From: Cylindrotheca closterium
Lineage: Eukaryota; Bacillariophyta; Bacillariophyceae; Bacillariales; Bacillariaceae
Reading direction: 5' to 3'
DNA length: 20,915 nucleotides
Assembly (NCBI GenBank): GCA_933822405.4
Contig: CAKOGP040001755.1
Span: 1-20,915 of the forward strand
Of this stretch, positions 1 to 9,257 are shown piece after piece (the first letter of the stretch is position 1; every line of letters begins with the position of its first letter). Position numbers and translations under genes: made by a program. A model generated the notes under the pieces. The model saw nothing but the letters and a program-made list of their open reading frames with translations. It was not told the DNA's origin and did not search any database.

Positions 1-219
1 ACTGCATCGTACACAACATCGATATTCCACTTGTACAGGATCTCTTCCTGTTTGTGTGGATACAGATTGTCCGACAGACTCGCGTCCGGCATACTTGCGT
101 CAAATCCCGACATCTTGCACGATCAAATTCCGACCGCACGTGTCGAAAACCTCGTACTTGAATAGTTTCGTTTGGAACGTAAAAACTCATATTTCGTCAT
201 ATCCAACAAAGCTCCCTGT
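1..219. other. Non-coding left flank, no gene recognised
   Basis: I see no protein-like reading frame, tRNA or rRNA here; the short open frames have no recognisable composition. The only discrete word is a CACGTG palindrome (G-box/E-box type) at 137-142, which is too short to mean much alone. The segment may be the far upstream region of the RBM8A gene or the end of a neighbour lying outside the window. Confidence 0.4.
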
Positions 220-443
220 AGTTGTAGGAATCTTTTAAAAAATAGTTGTGGGAAATTCCTACAACTACTGTAGTTGTGGGAAATTCCCACAACTAGTTGT
301 GGGAATTTCCGTTGAACAGCTGTCCATTTTTTTGCCTTAAATGTATCACGAAATATCACGAAAACAATTAGAGTTTTTTGGAAACATCATATGTAGTTGT
401 CTAATTTCTAGTCAGTTAGTACGTATCAAACGTTGTTTTGTGT

Positions 444-481
444 GTAGAACGGACAGTTTTCCGTAGAACGGACAGTTTTCC
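444..481 (+). repeat. Two tandem copies of a 19-bp unit
   Basis: The unit GTAGAACGGACAGTTTTCC occurs at 444-462 and again, identical, at 463-481. A divergent third copy (GTAGAAATGACAGTTTTCCC) lies at 591-610, preceded by similar sequence (compare GTTGTTTTGTGT near 432 with GTGGTTTTCTGT near 580). This suggests that a larger block of the repeat cluster was itself duplicated. Confidence 0.8.
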
Positions 482-655
482 CATAATTCCCAATAAAACA
501 ATTAGAGTTGTGGGAAACTTCCCACAACAACAATTAGAGTTGTGGGAAACTTCAAATTTGTCTCAGTACATATCCTACGTGGTTTTCTGTGTAGAAATGA
601 CAGTTTTCCCACAACTGTTGGGGGAATTCCCACAACTACAGTAGTTGTGGGAAGC

Positions 656-706
656 AAAATTGAGTTGTGGGAAAAATTGAGTTGTGGGAAAAATTGAGCT
701 GTGGGA
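656..706 (+). repeat. Three tandem copies of a 17-bp unit
   Basis: AAAATTGAGTTGTGGGA is repeated at 656-672, 673-689 and 690-706; the third copy has one T-to-C change. Each unit contains the core word of the surrounding cluster, so this is a local minisatellite expansion of the same motif, about 110 bp upstream of the RBM8A start. Confidence 0.9.
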
Positions 707-816
707 AAATCTCGCAACTTCGAAACTAGGGGAGAAATCCGGGGATTCCCACTGCCTCATTATCATCAAACGGTTCCAACATCCAACATCTGCCAACGAA
801 AGCGCTTCAAAACCCA

Positions 817-1206
817 ATGTCATATCCACCGCGGCATATCCGACATAGCCAACGCAAGGGAGATCCTGCACCTTCTCCTGTTGTAGGACCTCTGAAAAGT
901 ATCAATGGATGGGTGTTGTTCGCAAGAGGAATTCATGAGGAAGCTCAGGATGAAGATCTCAGTGACCTCTTTTCAGATTTTGGCAAGGTGAAATCTATTC
1001 ACTTAAATCAGGATCGAAGGACAGGATTAGCAAAAGGGTATTGTATGATTGAATTCGAAAAGAAAGAGGAGGCGCAGGATGCCATTAATACACTGCATGG
1101 AACAATTTTTTTGAACAGAACAATTAGTGTTGACTGGTGCTTCACTTCAACGCCATTGAGTAGTACGTCGACAATCGAAAGGGGGAGACACTCTTTTCTT
1201 TCTTAG
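817..1206 (+). CDS. RBM8A: RNA-binding protein 8A (Y14), exon junction complex core
   Basis: This 129-residue protein is almost entirely one RRM domain (about residues 30-108). RNP2 is VLFARG (33-38) and RNP1 is KGYCMIEF (73-80). The stretches GIHEEAQDEDL, IHLNQDRRTG and ISVDWCF are diagnostic of Y14 rather than a generic RRM protein. Y14 pairs with MAGOH in the exon junction complex, deposited on spliced mRNA in the nucleus. The protein is shorter than animal Y14 (174 residues): the acidic N-terminal region is nearly absent, and the tail ends in ERGRHSFLS without the usual arginine/serine run. I used the first ATG of the frame; an upstream exon adding N-terminal residues cannot be excluded. 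The gene converges on eIF3a with 41 bp between stops. Family assignment is firm; the ends are less so. Confidence 0.88.
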   Translation: MSYPPRHIRHSQRKGDPAPSPVVGPLKSINGWVLFARGIHEEAQDEDLSDLFSDFGKVKSIHLNQDRRTGLAKGYCMIEFEKKEEAQDAINTLHGTIFLNRTISVDWCFTSTPLSSTSTIERGRHSFLS

Positions 1207-1247
1207 AAGGCTAAATGTTTCTAGATTTTAAGTAGCCAACATTTATC

Positions 1248-4200
1248 TTAACGACGCCATGCGCCACCACCATCTTTGCCGCTTTCCCTGTCTCCGTATC
1301 CTGCCCGGCGGTCTCCGCGGTCTCTGTCTCCATATCCACCTCTTCGATCTCCGTATGCACCGTCACGGTCTCGGTCACCATATCCACCTCTTCGATCTCC
1401 AAAGCCGCCAACGCCACCGCGATCTCGGTCGTCATAACCACCTCTACCTCCAGAACGACCTTCGTAACGCCCTCCTCCGGGATACCCCCCTCCTCCGAAG
1501 CGACTGCCACCAGAATCATCGCCCCCGCCCTGTCCTCTTCGAGAGGGTGGGACATATCTACTACCAGAACCGGAAGCATTATCCAAAGCTCGTGAAGATC
1601 TTGGTCCACGATCTTCCTGCTGACGACCTCGACGTTCTCTTTCTTGGGCCATTCGAGCAGCTTCAGCTTTACGGCGCTCTTCTTCCTTAGCCTCTTTCTC
1701 TCGTCGAGTTTCTTCTTTCTTTCTACGCTCTTCTTCGGCTTTGTGGGCTTCTTCTTCTTGCTTTCGCATGGCTTCTTCCTCCGCCAATCTTTTGCCTTCG
1801 TCTTGTTTTCGGTTTCGAGCCCTTTGGATTTTCGCCTTCTCGGCCTGTAGATCAGCTTCTTTATCCGCTTCGGCACACAATTCTTTGTGCTTGATCTCAC
1901 GACCCGACATCACCTTGCCCTCGAAATCACCCATGTAATCGAACACACAATGAGAAGAGAGCCGTTCTTTGTCTTTCTTGTCGGACTCCCACTGCAACTT
2001 TGCTCTTTGAGTCTTCTCGACAACCTCTTGCTCGTATTGCTCTCGATCCTTCGTCACCTTCTCTTCGTACTTTGCCTTCACGAGCGGTAACTCCTCGATT
2101 CGAATTGCTCTGACCAAGTAGTCAAGCCGTTTCGCTTCCTCACGGGTCTTCCTTTCGGCCTCTTCCTTCTTCTTGTTTTGCTTTTCCTGGTGCTCTTTAG
2201 CGAGCTTGTCGGCATCGAGTTTTGCCATCTCCTCGGCTGTGAGAGCTTCAGTGTTGTGTCCCATTGCCTTGAGGAGCTGCTCTTTCTTCATATTTTCCAT
2301 CTCTCGTTGAATCTTTCGTTGCTTCTCCTGTTCCCGGAGGCGCTGTTCTCTCTGAATGCGCAACTCTTCTTCGGCCTTTCTTGCAGCTTCTTCCTTAGCT
2401 GCTGTCTCTTGTTCCAAACGGACCTTTTCTTGAGCAAGACGCTCCATTTCCTCCTTGCGTTGTTCGATCCAATTCTTGCGCTCCAACATTCGAGTATGGT
2501 CAGCTTCGCGGTTATCTCTGATCGATTGGTAGAACTCAGACCGGTCAACGGTTTTTGATTCTGCGGGTGCAAGAGTCTGGCAGACCTCGTCCAGCTTTTG
2601 GGCTAGAACCGTAAGTTGAGAACGCATGGAATCGGATTCCAGCTGTGCATCACCAAATCGAAGACACCCGGATCTGTGATCAATACGTACAACCAATCCT
2701 TTGTGGGTCTGAGTAAAGAGGACGATTTCCTTCTCGACACTTTCGAAACTCATGCCCAAGCCGTCGGTGATACCCTTCAAGAAATCAATGCGAACAGTGT
2801 GGTAGGCTGAGCTTAGATTCCAAAGCAATTTAAGCAAAAGTATGCTGCGCAGAGGTGTGACGTATTGCGCTAGAGAAGAGGCTGTTGCATCATCGGCTGA
2901 TCCAGTGTCTGCAGATAGTTGATCCAAGAGCGGCTTTGCAGTTTCGACCAGAACAAGGGGGTCAGAATCGTGCTCCAGTAGGTAGAATAGCTGTTTGAGA
3001 TATTCTGGGACTTGCTCAAAAATACCACGTGAGGAGATCTCTTCCAACAAATTTTCTCTCGTTGGATTACGTGTATGAAAGCCTAGTAGCGTGGCCATTC
3101 GAGCCATTTTTTCTTGAATGACAGAGTCATCAAAGCGGTTGTTGCCTCCCCTTGCGACCGAAGACGAGTCAGCAGACTTGGGGAGCGAAGGGATACACAG
3201 TGCAGCTAGAAGAACGGCGCTTGCTTGCTGGGTCTTCGCCTCCTCTCCCATTCCCTTGTTGAATTCCTTGCACAACGCGTGGTATTTGAACCAAGCAAAT
3301 GCATGGAAAAGGTAATTTTCTGACACCCAGAACAAGGTTGTAAGCTGCTCGTAATACTTGGCCATCAATTTTGCCTTTGGCAGAGGGAGTTCAGGGTTTT
3401 GCTTGCGGCGCTGATGTGAAATTTGCAAGATGTTGTAAATGTCTTCCACGGTACGGAATCCTTCTGTGTATAAGTGCAAGACACTGGCCGTTTCCAGCTG
3501 GGCAAATCGTGTTTGCAAGTGCAATTCGATCGCCTCGTTCGACCATCCTTCCCAGCCACGAACCTGTCACAGTTTTAGGCTTTGTGAGTGACACCTTCCG
3601 CATTTCTGCAATGGCAATTTGTATCTTGATGCTTACCTTATTGTTCTTCCCCGATGAATCTTCGCCATACTTTTGCAGATTACCGAGATGCATTCGCAGC
3701 AAATCACACAGGCGACGGAATTCGGTTCTTCTTTGATATTCACGGCAGAATCGCAAGGCGCCGACAGCCGCAGAGTGGTACACGTGCTCAAGCTTGGAGT
3801 TGCTTCTCAGGATATCCAATACGGCGCGGTATATTTCCCAAAGAAACTTCAGTGAAGGAAGAACTAAAGTGGAATCCCGTTGGTTTTTCGCCGGATCTGT
3901 GGACATGCTCGACAACAGAACTGCCTGTGGCGCGATGCCATCTTCATCCAAAGAACCTTCTAGCTTTGATGGCTGCGATTCAGACAGAGCAGTTGCAGCT
4001 GCTTTGGCTTTGGTGCATTGGTCTTCCGCTCTCTCGACAAGGTAACGAATCACTTTCTCTAGACTACCGGGAGCTTGCGACTGGGCCAAGTTGCGGTATT
4101 GATGAAGTCCATCCTTGGCTTCACGTGCTTTGTGTAGCTTCAAACATAAATTCAGGTAAGCGATCATAATCTGTTCGAAGGCTGGAGACCAAGTCCTGTG

Positions 4201-4323
4201 TCGGCGGCTGCTCAAGACCTCATGAAGAAGTTCCAAGGCTGCAGATTCTTGGTTGATGCCCTGCAATTCGAGTGCACGGCGCAAAGCCAGCTCTGGTTTG
4301 TGGAAAAAAGCTGATGACGACAT
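1248..4323 (-). CDS. EIF3A: Eukaryotic translation initiation factor 3 subunit A
   Basis: Two exons, 4323-3637 and 3563-1248, join across a 73-bp GT-AG intron (donor GTAAGC, acceptor GACAG) to give 1000 residues, similar to yeast and plant eIF3a. The start at MSSSAFFHKPELALRRALE matches the family N-terminus. The splice restores the conserved GKNNK/VRGWEGWSNEAIELHLQTRF junction. A helical/PCI region follows, then a long charged K/E/R coiled coil (about residues 540-870) with the typical DYLVRAIRIEELPL segment. The final 127 residues are rich in RGG, GGYGDRDR and DRG, a probable RNA-binding tail. The protein scaffolds the eIF3 complex on the 40S ribosome in the cytosol. It converges on RBM8A and diverges from the dehydratase gene. 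An in-frame ATG 42 bp upstream (4365) is less like the family. Confidence 0.93.
3564..3636 (-). other. eIF3a intron, 73 bp, GT-AG
   Basis: On the minus strand the donor GTAAGC follows the AAG codon ending exon 1, and the acceptor ACAG precedes GTT CGT GGC TGG. It is phase 0. The intron has no stop in the exon 1 frame, so an unspliced reading continues for 80 residues into nonsense; the conserved VRGWEGW block shows where the true exon begins. Confidence 0.9.
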
Positions 4324-4591
4324 TGCGGAGTTTGTTGGCGTTTTTGAGCTCGTCCACAAATGCAATGAACTTTGGATGCATCAAATTGAAAATGGTCGGT
4401 GTGATTTGCAGGACGGACGATGGACATGCAGCACTCGTTCCTGATAGTACGTACCGGTACCAGGTTGAAATAAATGTTCTGCCCAATCGGACGGACCGCC
4501 GACGGACCTTGGATGTTTTGTGCCAACAAAAATCAAATGAAACCTGTGGCAATCTCTGATCCATCAGAAGCATCATTATTGGTGTAAGAAG
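4324..4591. promoter_or_regulatory. Shared upstream region of eIF3a and dihydroxy-acid dehydratase
   Basis: The 268 bp between the two divergent start codons must hold both 5' UTRs and core promoters. I see a CCAAT word at 4483-4487 and a short GTACCGGTAC palindrome at 4451-4460, but no clear TATA box. An in-frame stop at 4538-4540, with no ATG before 4592, fixes the dehydratase start within its first exon. A bidirectional promoter is an inference from the spacing only. Confidence 0.5.
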
Positions 4592-6913
4592 ATGAAGTTT
4601 TCCATCGCTGGCATCTTGCACTTGGCCATTATCAACGAGTCATGGTCTTTCACTATTCCTGAACAGAAATCAGCTTTGCTTGCTAAGCTATCCATGTCGG
4701 ATGCCGACGATGGTGAAGATGGTGTCATGAACAAGTGGAGTCGGTAAGTTGTTCTCATTTCTGTTGTTGTTGTTGTTGTTATTTTGTATACAATATGTCT
4801 AATGAATCCACAGAATTTTGACAGGACCAAAGTCACAAGGCGCTTCACAAGCTATGCTTTACGCAACTGGTTTGAAAGAAGAAGATATGAACAAACCCCA
4901 AGTCGGAGTTTGCAGTGTGTGGTATGAGGGAAATCCATGCAATATGCATTTGTTAGAGCTTTCAGAGCACGTCAAAAAGGGTGTCAAGGAACAAGATCTG
5001 GTTGGTTACCGTTTCAATACAATTGGAGTTTCTGATGGAATCTCTATGGGGACTGTTGGGATGCGTTTTTCTTTGCAAAGTAGAGACTTGATTGCAGACT
5101 CGATTGAAACCACGATGGGTGCTCAGTGGTACGATGGGCTAATTGCACTTCCTGGGTGTGACAAAAATATGCCTGGTTGCGTCATGGCTATGGGAAGATT
5201 GAATCGCCCAAGTATCATGATCTATGGAGGTACTATCAGAGCCGGGAAACAGCCTTCTAACGGAGAAAGTTTGGACATTGTCAGTGCTTTCCAATCGTAT
5301 GGGCAGTATGTGTACGACAAGATCTCTGAGGAAGAAAGAAAGGAGATTATCCAACAGCAAGTCTTGACATGGGATGATTTGTGTTTTTACAGCAAATGGA
5401 ATTCTAACCTTTTTCAATCGCTATATTTATTAAAGTTCATGTCCTGGACCTGGTGCCTGTGGTGGAATGTACACTGCAAATACAATGGCAACGGCCATCG
5501 AAGCGCTAGGTGAGCTACTGATCCTCTGTTCTGACTGCTTCAAATGGGGCTCAAACTTCCAATCTTGGTATTGTTCGTGACGAGTTACAGGTTTGTCTTT
5601 GCCCTATTCGTCTTCTTCTCCTGCTGATTCGCAAGAGAAAGTGGATGAATGCATTAGAGCAGGCGAAGCAATGAAGAACCTGTTGGCCAAGGATATCAAA
5701 CCTAGGGATATCATGACTAAGGAGGCTTTTGAGAACGCCATCCGGATGGTAATGATGACAGGAGGATCAACCAATGCTGTCTTACATTTGATTGCAATGA
5801 GTCGTTCTTGTCAAGATCCGGAAGTGGCCATTGCCTTAGATGACTTCCAACGCATTTCGAATGAGGCAAGTACTCACAAGTCTATCGCGGTAGTTCCTTT
5901 CTTTCACAGCTGTCGCTAACGCGATTTTTAAACCACGCTGAAGACTCCCTTCTTGGCAGATCTGAAACCATCCGGAAAATATGTGATGGAGGATGTTCAA
6001 AACATTGGTGGAACACCTGGAATGATCAAGTTCATGATTGACAACGACATGTTCGATGGTGATCAAATGACTGTTACAGGAAAGACACACAATGAAAATC
6101 TTGCAGAAATGAATCATCCAGGCCTTACACCAGGTCAAGAGATTATCCGGCCACTTGACAACCCAATCAAAGCTACAGGACACCTACAAATCATGTACGG
6201 AAACTTGTGTCCTGGTGGTGGTGTGGCCAAGATTACCGGAAAAGAAGGAGAGACTTTCACTGTACGCGTCTTTGGAGGTTTGCACTCCGCACTTATGTTT
6301 TGTCACTGACTGCTTGTTTCCTTTTCTTCAATTCCAGGGCACTGCAAGAGTCTATGACAACGAACCTAGCATGATGAGAGGTTTGGAAAAGAAAGAGATA
6401 AAGGCTGGCGATGTTGTCATCATTCGTTATGAAGGGCCAAAGGGAGGACCTGGTTTACCGGAGATGCTTACTCCTACAAGTGCAATCATGGGAGCTGGAC
6501 TAGGTGATGTGGTTGCCCTCTTGACTGATGGAAGATTCAGTGGTGGCAGTCATGGATTCTGCATTGGTCATATCACCCCAGAAGCACAGGTTGGAGGTCC
6601 TATAGCACTTGTGAAGAATGGTGACCCGATTCGAATCGACGCACGGTCCGATCAACGAACCATTGATCTCCTCATTTCTGATGAAGAATGGGAGAAACGT
6701 CGCAAGGAATGGACTCCTCCCTCACTACGCTCCAGTCAAGGTACGCTTTTCAAGTACATCCAAAGAGTTGCGACTGCGAGCGAAGGTTGTGTTACAGACG
6801 AAATTGGTACAGCTTCTGCAAGTGAGATCGCTGATGCGGCACCAAAAACTCCCGCTGTTGCAGAGTTGGAAGCACGAATTGCTGAACTCGAAGCCAAACT
6901 TGCCGAGAAGTAG
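4592..6913 (+). CDS. Dihydroxy-acid dehydratase (IlvD), probably plastid-targeted
   Basis: Six exons (4592-4743, 4814-5356, 5436-5509, 5591-5865, 5944-6261, 6338-6913) give 645 residues. The enzyme dehydrates 2,3-dihydroxy-3-methyl acids in valine and isoleucine synthesis and uses an Fe-S cluster. Family blocks appear in order: [85 protein letters not shown] and [11 protein letters not shown]93, C166 and C234 are the likely cluster ligands. The first 20 residues form a hydrophobic signal-like segment ending SWS-F, resembling the diatom ASAFAP plastid cleavage motif, followed by a K/S-containing stretch poor in acidic residues. Introns 2 and 4 use GC donors. After the usual end (CVTDE) there is a 38-residue extension with a leucine-heptad helix. 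Exons 2-6 are firm; plastid targeting is inferred. Confidence 0.94.
5357..5435 (+). other. Dehydratase intron 2, GC-AG type
   Basis: The 79-bp intron starts GCAAGT, the preferred non-GT donor, and ends TAAAG, with a branch-like TTCTAACC at 5403-5410. Splicing CA/T gives [15 protein letters not shown] with exactly the family spacing (18 residues between SYG and SCPG). The nearby GT at 5361 would add four bases and break the frame. Confidence 0.88.
5866..5943 (+). other. Dehydratase intron 4, GC-AG type
   Basis: The 78-bp intron starts GCAAGT after GAG, has CTAAC at 5916-5920 and ends GAAG. The phase 0 join reads [17 protein letters not shown]. The GT four bases downstream would frameshift, and the frame of the next exon has a TAA just upstream, so the acceptor is well bounded. 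Confidence 0.88.
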
Positions 6914-6973
6914 AGCGCTACAGTAAAATATTTTTATCAATTATGAAGGCGATTTCATTTTCCATTTTGGATA

Positions 6974-9257
6974 TCACTGAGTTGTTTTCATTAGAATTTC
7001 GAACAGGACTTCTGACGAAACGGACTTAAAAGCATTTACCAGAGTCGGAGACTTCTCGAATTCATTTCTCAGTCTTGACCATTCTTTTGTAATAGTTGTC
7101 ACACATCGATGTCTAAGTGAGGAATCGACAAATCGGGTTTGTTCACCATAACCCACACTTGTCTCTACGGCAAGCAATTTGATCGCTGTGACAGCATCGA
7201 TCGAAGTCAATATTTCGTCATCCACCATCTGTTGCAGCTGATCTCGAGACAGTGATTTGGCGTGATTGTGTAAGCTTTCGGCAACATAGCGACTTGTGGT
7301 TGTTGCGTCACAACGTAGCCTCTCGGGTTGATCCTTCTTCACGCAAAGAATGCGACGGAGTATCTGCGGCTTGAGCTTACCCGCTAGAGAAACATCCATG
7401 GACTTCATTTCTGTAGCAAAGTAATCTATGGCAGCTTCGAGCAGTGAATTGTCTTCGAAATCTGAGACAACTTGGATGAAGTCTTCGATGTTCTCTCTGT
7501 CCATGCTATCGCGATAAAAATCGACAACGAGCTGCCGCAAGGAGTCGATGCCGAGGCTCTTCCCCATCGTGAAAAATGAGAATGCAGTCCGCATGTCCAA
7601 CTTCGGGGTGATATTGAAATAAATGTAGTCAAGTACTTTTGAAAATATAGCAGCCTCAGCCGTTCCCAAGACCAGAACATTTTCCGTGGATGATGGAGAG
7701 GCGCCTTGAAACAATCTTGCGAAGTAATTGCTTTTCCGTTCTCCACAAGAAAGGGCGCGACGATGAACATGAAACGATTCTCTTTCAAATGTATCATTGT
7801 GCAAAACCACAATGATCCAATCGCTAGAACCATCGGATATTGTCCGTCGCCACTTGAACCTAGAGGAGGACATTTCGTTGTCCACCTCGACATCTGGATT
7901 TTTATCAGGAGTGGAAGTGGGAGACCAAAATTCGTTCTGTGTCCCCTGGCCCTCAGCCATTGATTGAAGAATGGTAGGTATTCCATGGTCAATACATTTG
8001 ACTTCACTACCTGAGGACTCGAGAACACTGTTGGAAGAAATTGGCTCTGAAACATCCAAGGATTGAGCAGAGTTTTCCTTTCCTGCGCTGTCTTTTCCAG
8101 TACCACGAGACCTAATTTGTAATCGGCTCTCACATTGAAAAATTTTCTGCCGATTCATTCCATTGAGAAGATCTTTTCGATCTTTCTGAAAGAGTTTGTG
8201 CCAGTAACTTCCTCTATTCGGGCCTTCGTCGACTCTTGAAAACCCATACAGATTCTAAAAAGTTAGTAGCAGGGTTAGAAGCCAAAAATGAGAGTAAATG
8301 TATACCATCCTTCGACTCAGAACTTACGAGCTGTCGCTGAAAGGATTTATACTTGGTTTGTTTGAAAAAAAGCGGCATAACACACGAAACAAACATAATT
8401 GGATCATGTACCCGAAAACAGTTGTTTCCTGGCGGTTGCCAAGAGACAATGTGCTCATAATCGTTTATTGGAGCATTATCCAACATTTCATAAAGTTTCC
8501 ACGGGAATTGGTAATCTTTTTGTATCAGTGCTCTGTACTGGTCAGTGATCTCCTTCTTGTCACATAACTGGAAATTGGCGGGTTTCGCAGCAAATTGATT
8601 TGTTGATGTCTCTGGCGATACTGTGTTGATCTGAGTCCTTGTAGCATTTCTCGGAGCAATCATAGGAATGTGAGTAGACAATGCGCCCAGTGATTTATAA
8701 AAAGTTGGGTTTGATGATGACGATACCGTAGCTCCAACTGTGTTTGATCCACTTTCTTCACTGGACTGTCTAGAAATGTACTGACAGAGATCCTTGTTGC
8801 CTCTCAAGAAGTGCTTGTGTTTATATCCACCTTTTCCGGGACCCTCATTTATTCTTGTGTACCCATAGAGGTTTAATTGACGCTGAAAGGACTTGTACTT
8901 TGTTTGTTTGAAATATCGTGGCATCAGCTTTTCAACGAACACTTGAGGCTTGAAAACTCTGAACGATGTACCATAGGTAGCACCATCGCCCTGCCACGCA
9001 ACTATGTCGTGCAATCCATCTTGCTCTGCTTGTTCCAGCATATCGTACAATTTCCATGGAAATTGAAAGGAATTCGAGCTCTGCATTGGTGAGGAAACAA
9101 CTTCTGGAGATACATGAGAACTTCCAGACAAAGTTTGCTGTGCTCCCAGCCTCAATTCGTCTTCTGTGTTACCCATGCGAATAGCATGATTCAAGATATC
9201 GAATCCCCGACAATACTCGTGCTTGAACATTTGGTGGTTCGTTCTTCCTTTCGCCAT
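6974..9257 (-). CDS. Double HSF DNA-binding domain protein fused to a BTB/POZ domain
   Basis: Exons 9257-8328 and 8254-6974 join in phase 0 across a 73-bp GTAAGT...TACTAACTTTTTAG intron to give 736 residues. HSF domain 1 spans about 64-163 and HSF domain 2 about 249-342; both contain FPWKLY-ML and FKQTKYKSFQRQL, the helix-turn-helix core. The intron cuts domain 2 between QRQL and NLYGF; domain 1 is uninterrupted. The frame then runs on, without a stop, into a polar linker and a BTB domain at about 452-555 (SDWIIVVLHND, HVHRRALS, ILDYIY-like and LGIDSLRQL blocks), then a helical tail. No HSF coiled-coil trimerisation region is seen, so BTB may supply dimerisation. It is probably a nuclear transcription regulator; targets are unknown. 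The start at MAKGRTNHQMF is the likely one. Treating BTB as a separate gene would leave domain 2 truncated and no intergenic space. Confidence 0.85.

Larger units (their letters stand above)
220..707. repeat. Cluster of direct and inverted AGTTGTGGGAA words
   Basis: About fifteen copies of an 11-bp word lie in under 500 bp. Forward copies (AGTTGTGGGAA or one mismatch) start at 220, 244, 272, 295, 506, 538, 643, 663, 680 and 697. Reverse copies (TTCCCACAACT or one mismatch) start at 256, 284, 519, 606 and 627. Several forward/reverse neighbours form near-perfect palindromes a few bases apart, for example 244-266, 272-294 and 284-305. No gene is visible inside. The word is not obviously repeated elsewhere in the window. 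It could be a foldback or minisatellite repeat, or a cluster of binding sites upstream of RBM8A; the sequence alone does not decide. Confidence 0.8.

Noticed and set aside
220..707. GTGGGAA core as CSL/RBP-J (Notch pathway) binding sites
   Set aside because: The resemblance is to a seven-base core, and diatoms are not known to have Notch signalling. The palindromic arrangement is better described as a repeat of unknown function.
220..707. CRISPR-like or MITE interpretation of the repeats
   Set aside because: Copies occur in both orientations with irregular spacing, and the locus is eukaryotic, so CRISPR does not apply. No single pair of terminal inverted repeats with a target duplication brackets the block, so a MITE cannot be claimed.
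1160..1206. Short intron at the end of RBM8A (GTAGTA to TTTCTTTCTTAG)
   Set aside because: The pyrimidine-rich acceptor looks real, but 47 bp is shorter than any other intron here and splicing gives only a two-residue change before a stop, with no better match to Y14.
1211..1900. 229-codon minus-strand frame and several plus-strand frames across eIF3a
   Set aside because: They lie over the biased K/E/R and RGG codons of eIF3a in other frames; the eIF3a frame has clear family matches.
5361..5435. Ordinary GT donors for dehydratase introns 2 and 4 (5361 and 5870)
   Set aside because: Each adds four bases to the exon and shifts the frame away from [10 protein letters not shown] or [10 protein letters not shown].
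6974..8158. BTB protein as a separate 394-residue gene starting at 8158
   Set aside because: The codons upstream of that ATG encode the second half of HSF domain 2 in the same frame, with a good acceptor at 8255, leaving no room for an intergenic region. Kept as the alternative to test.
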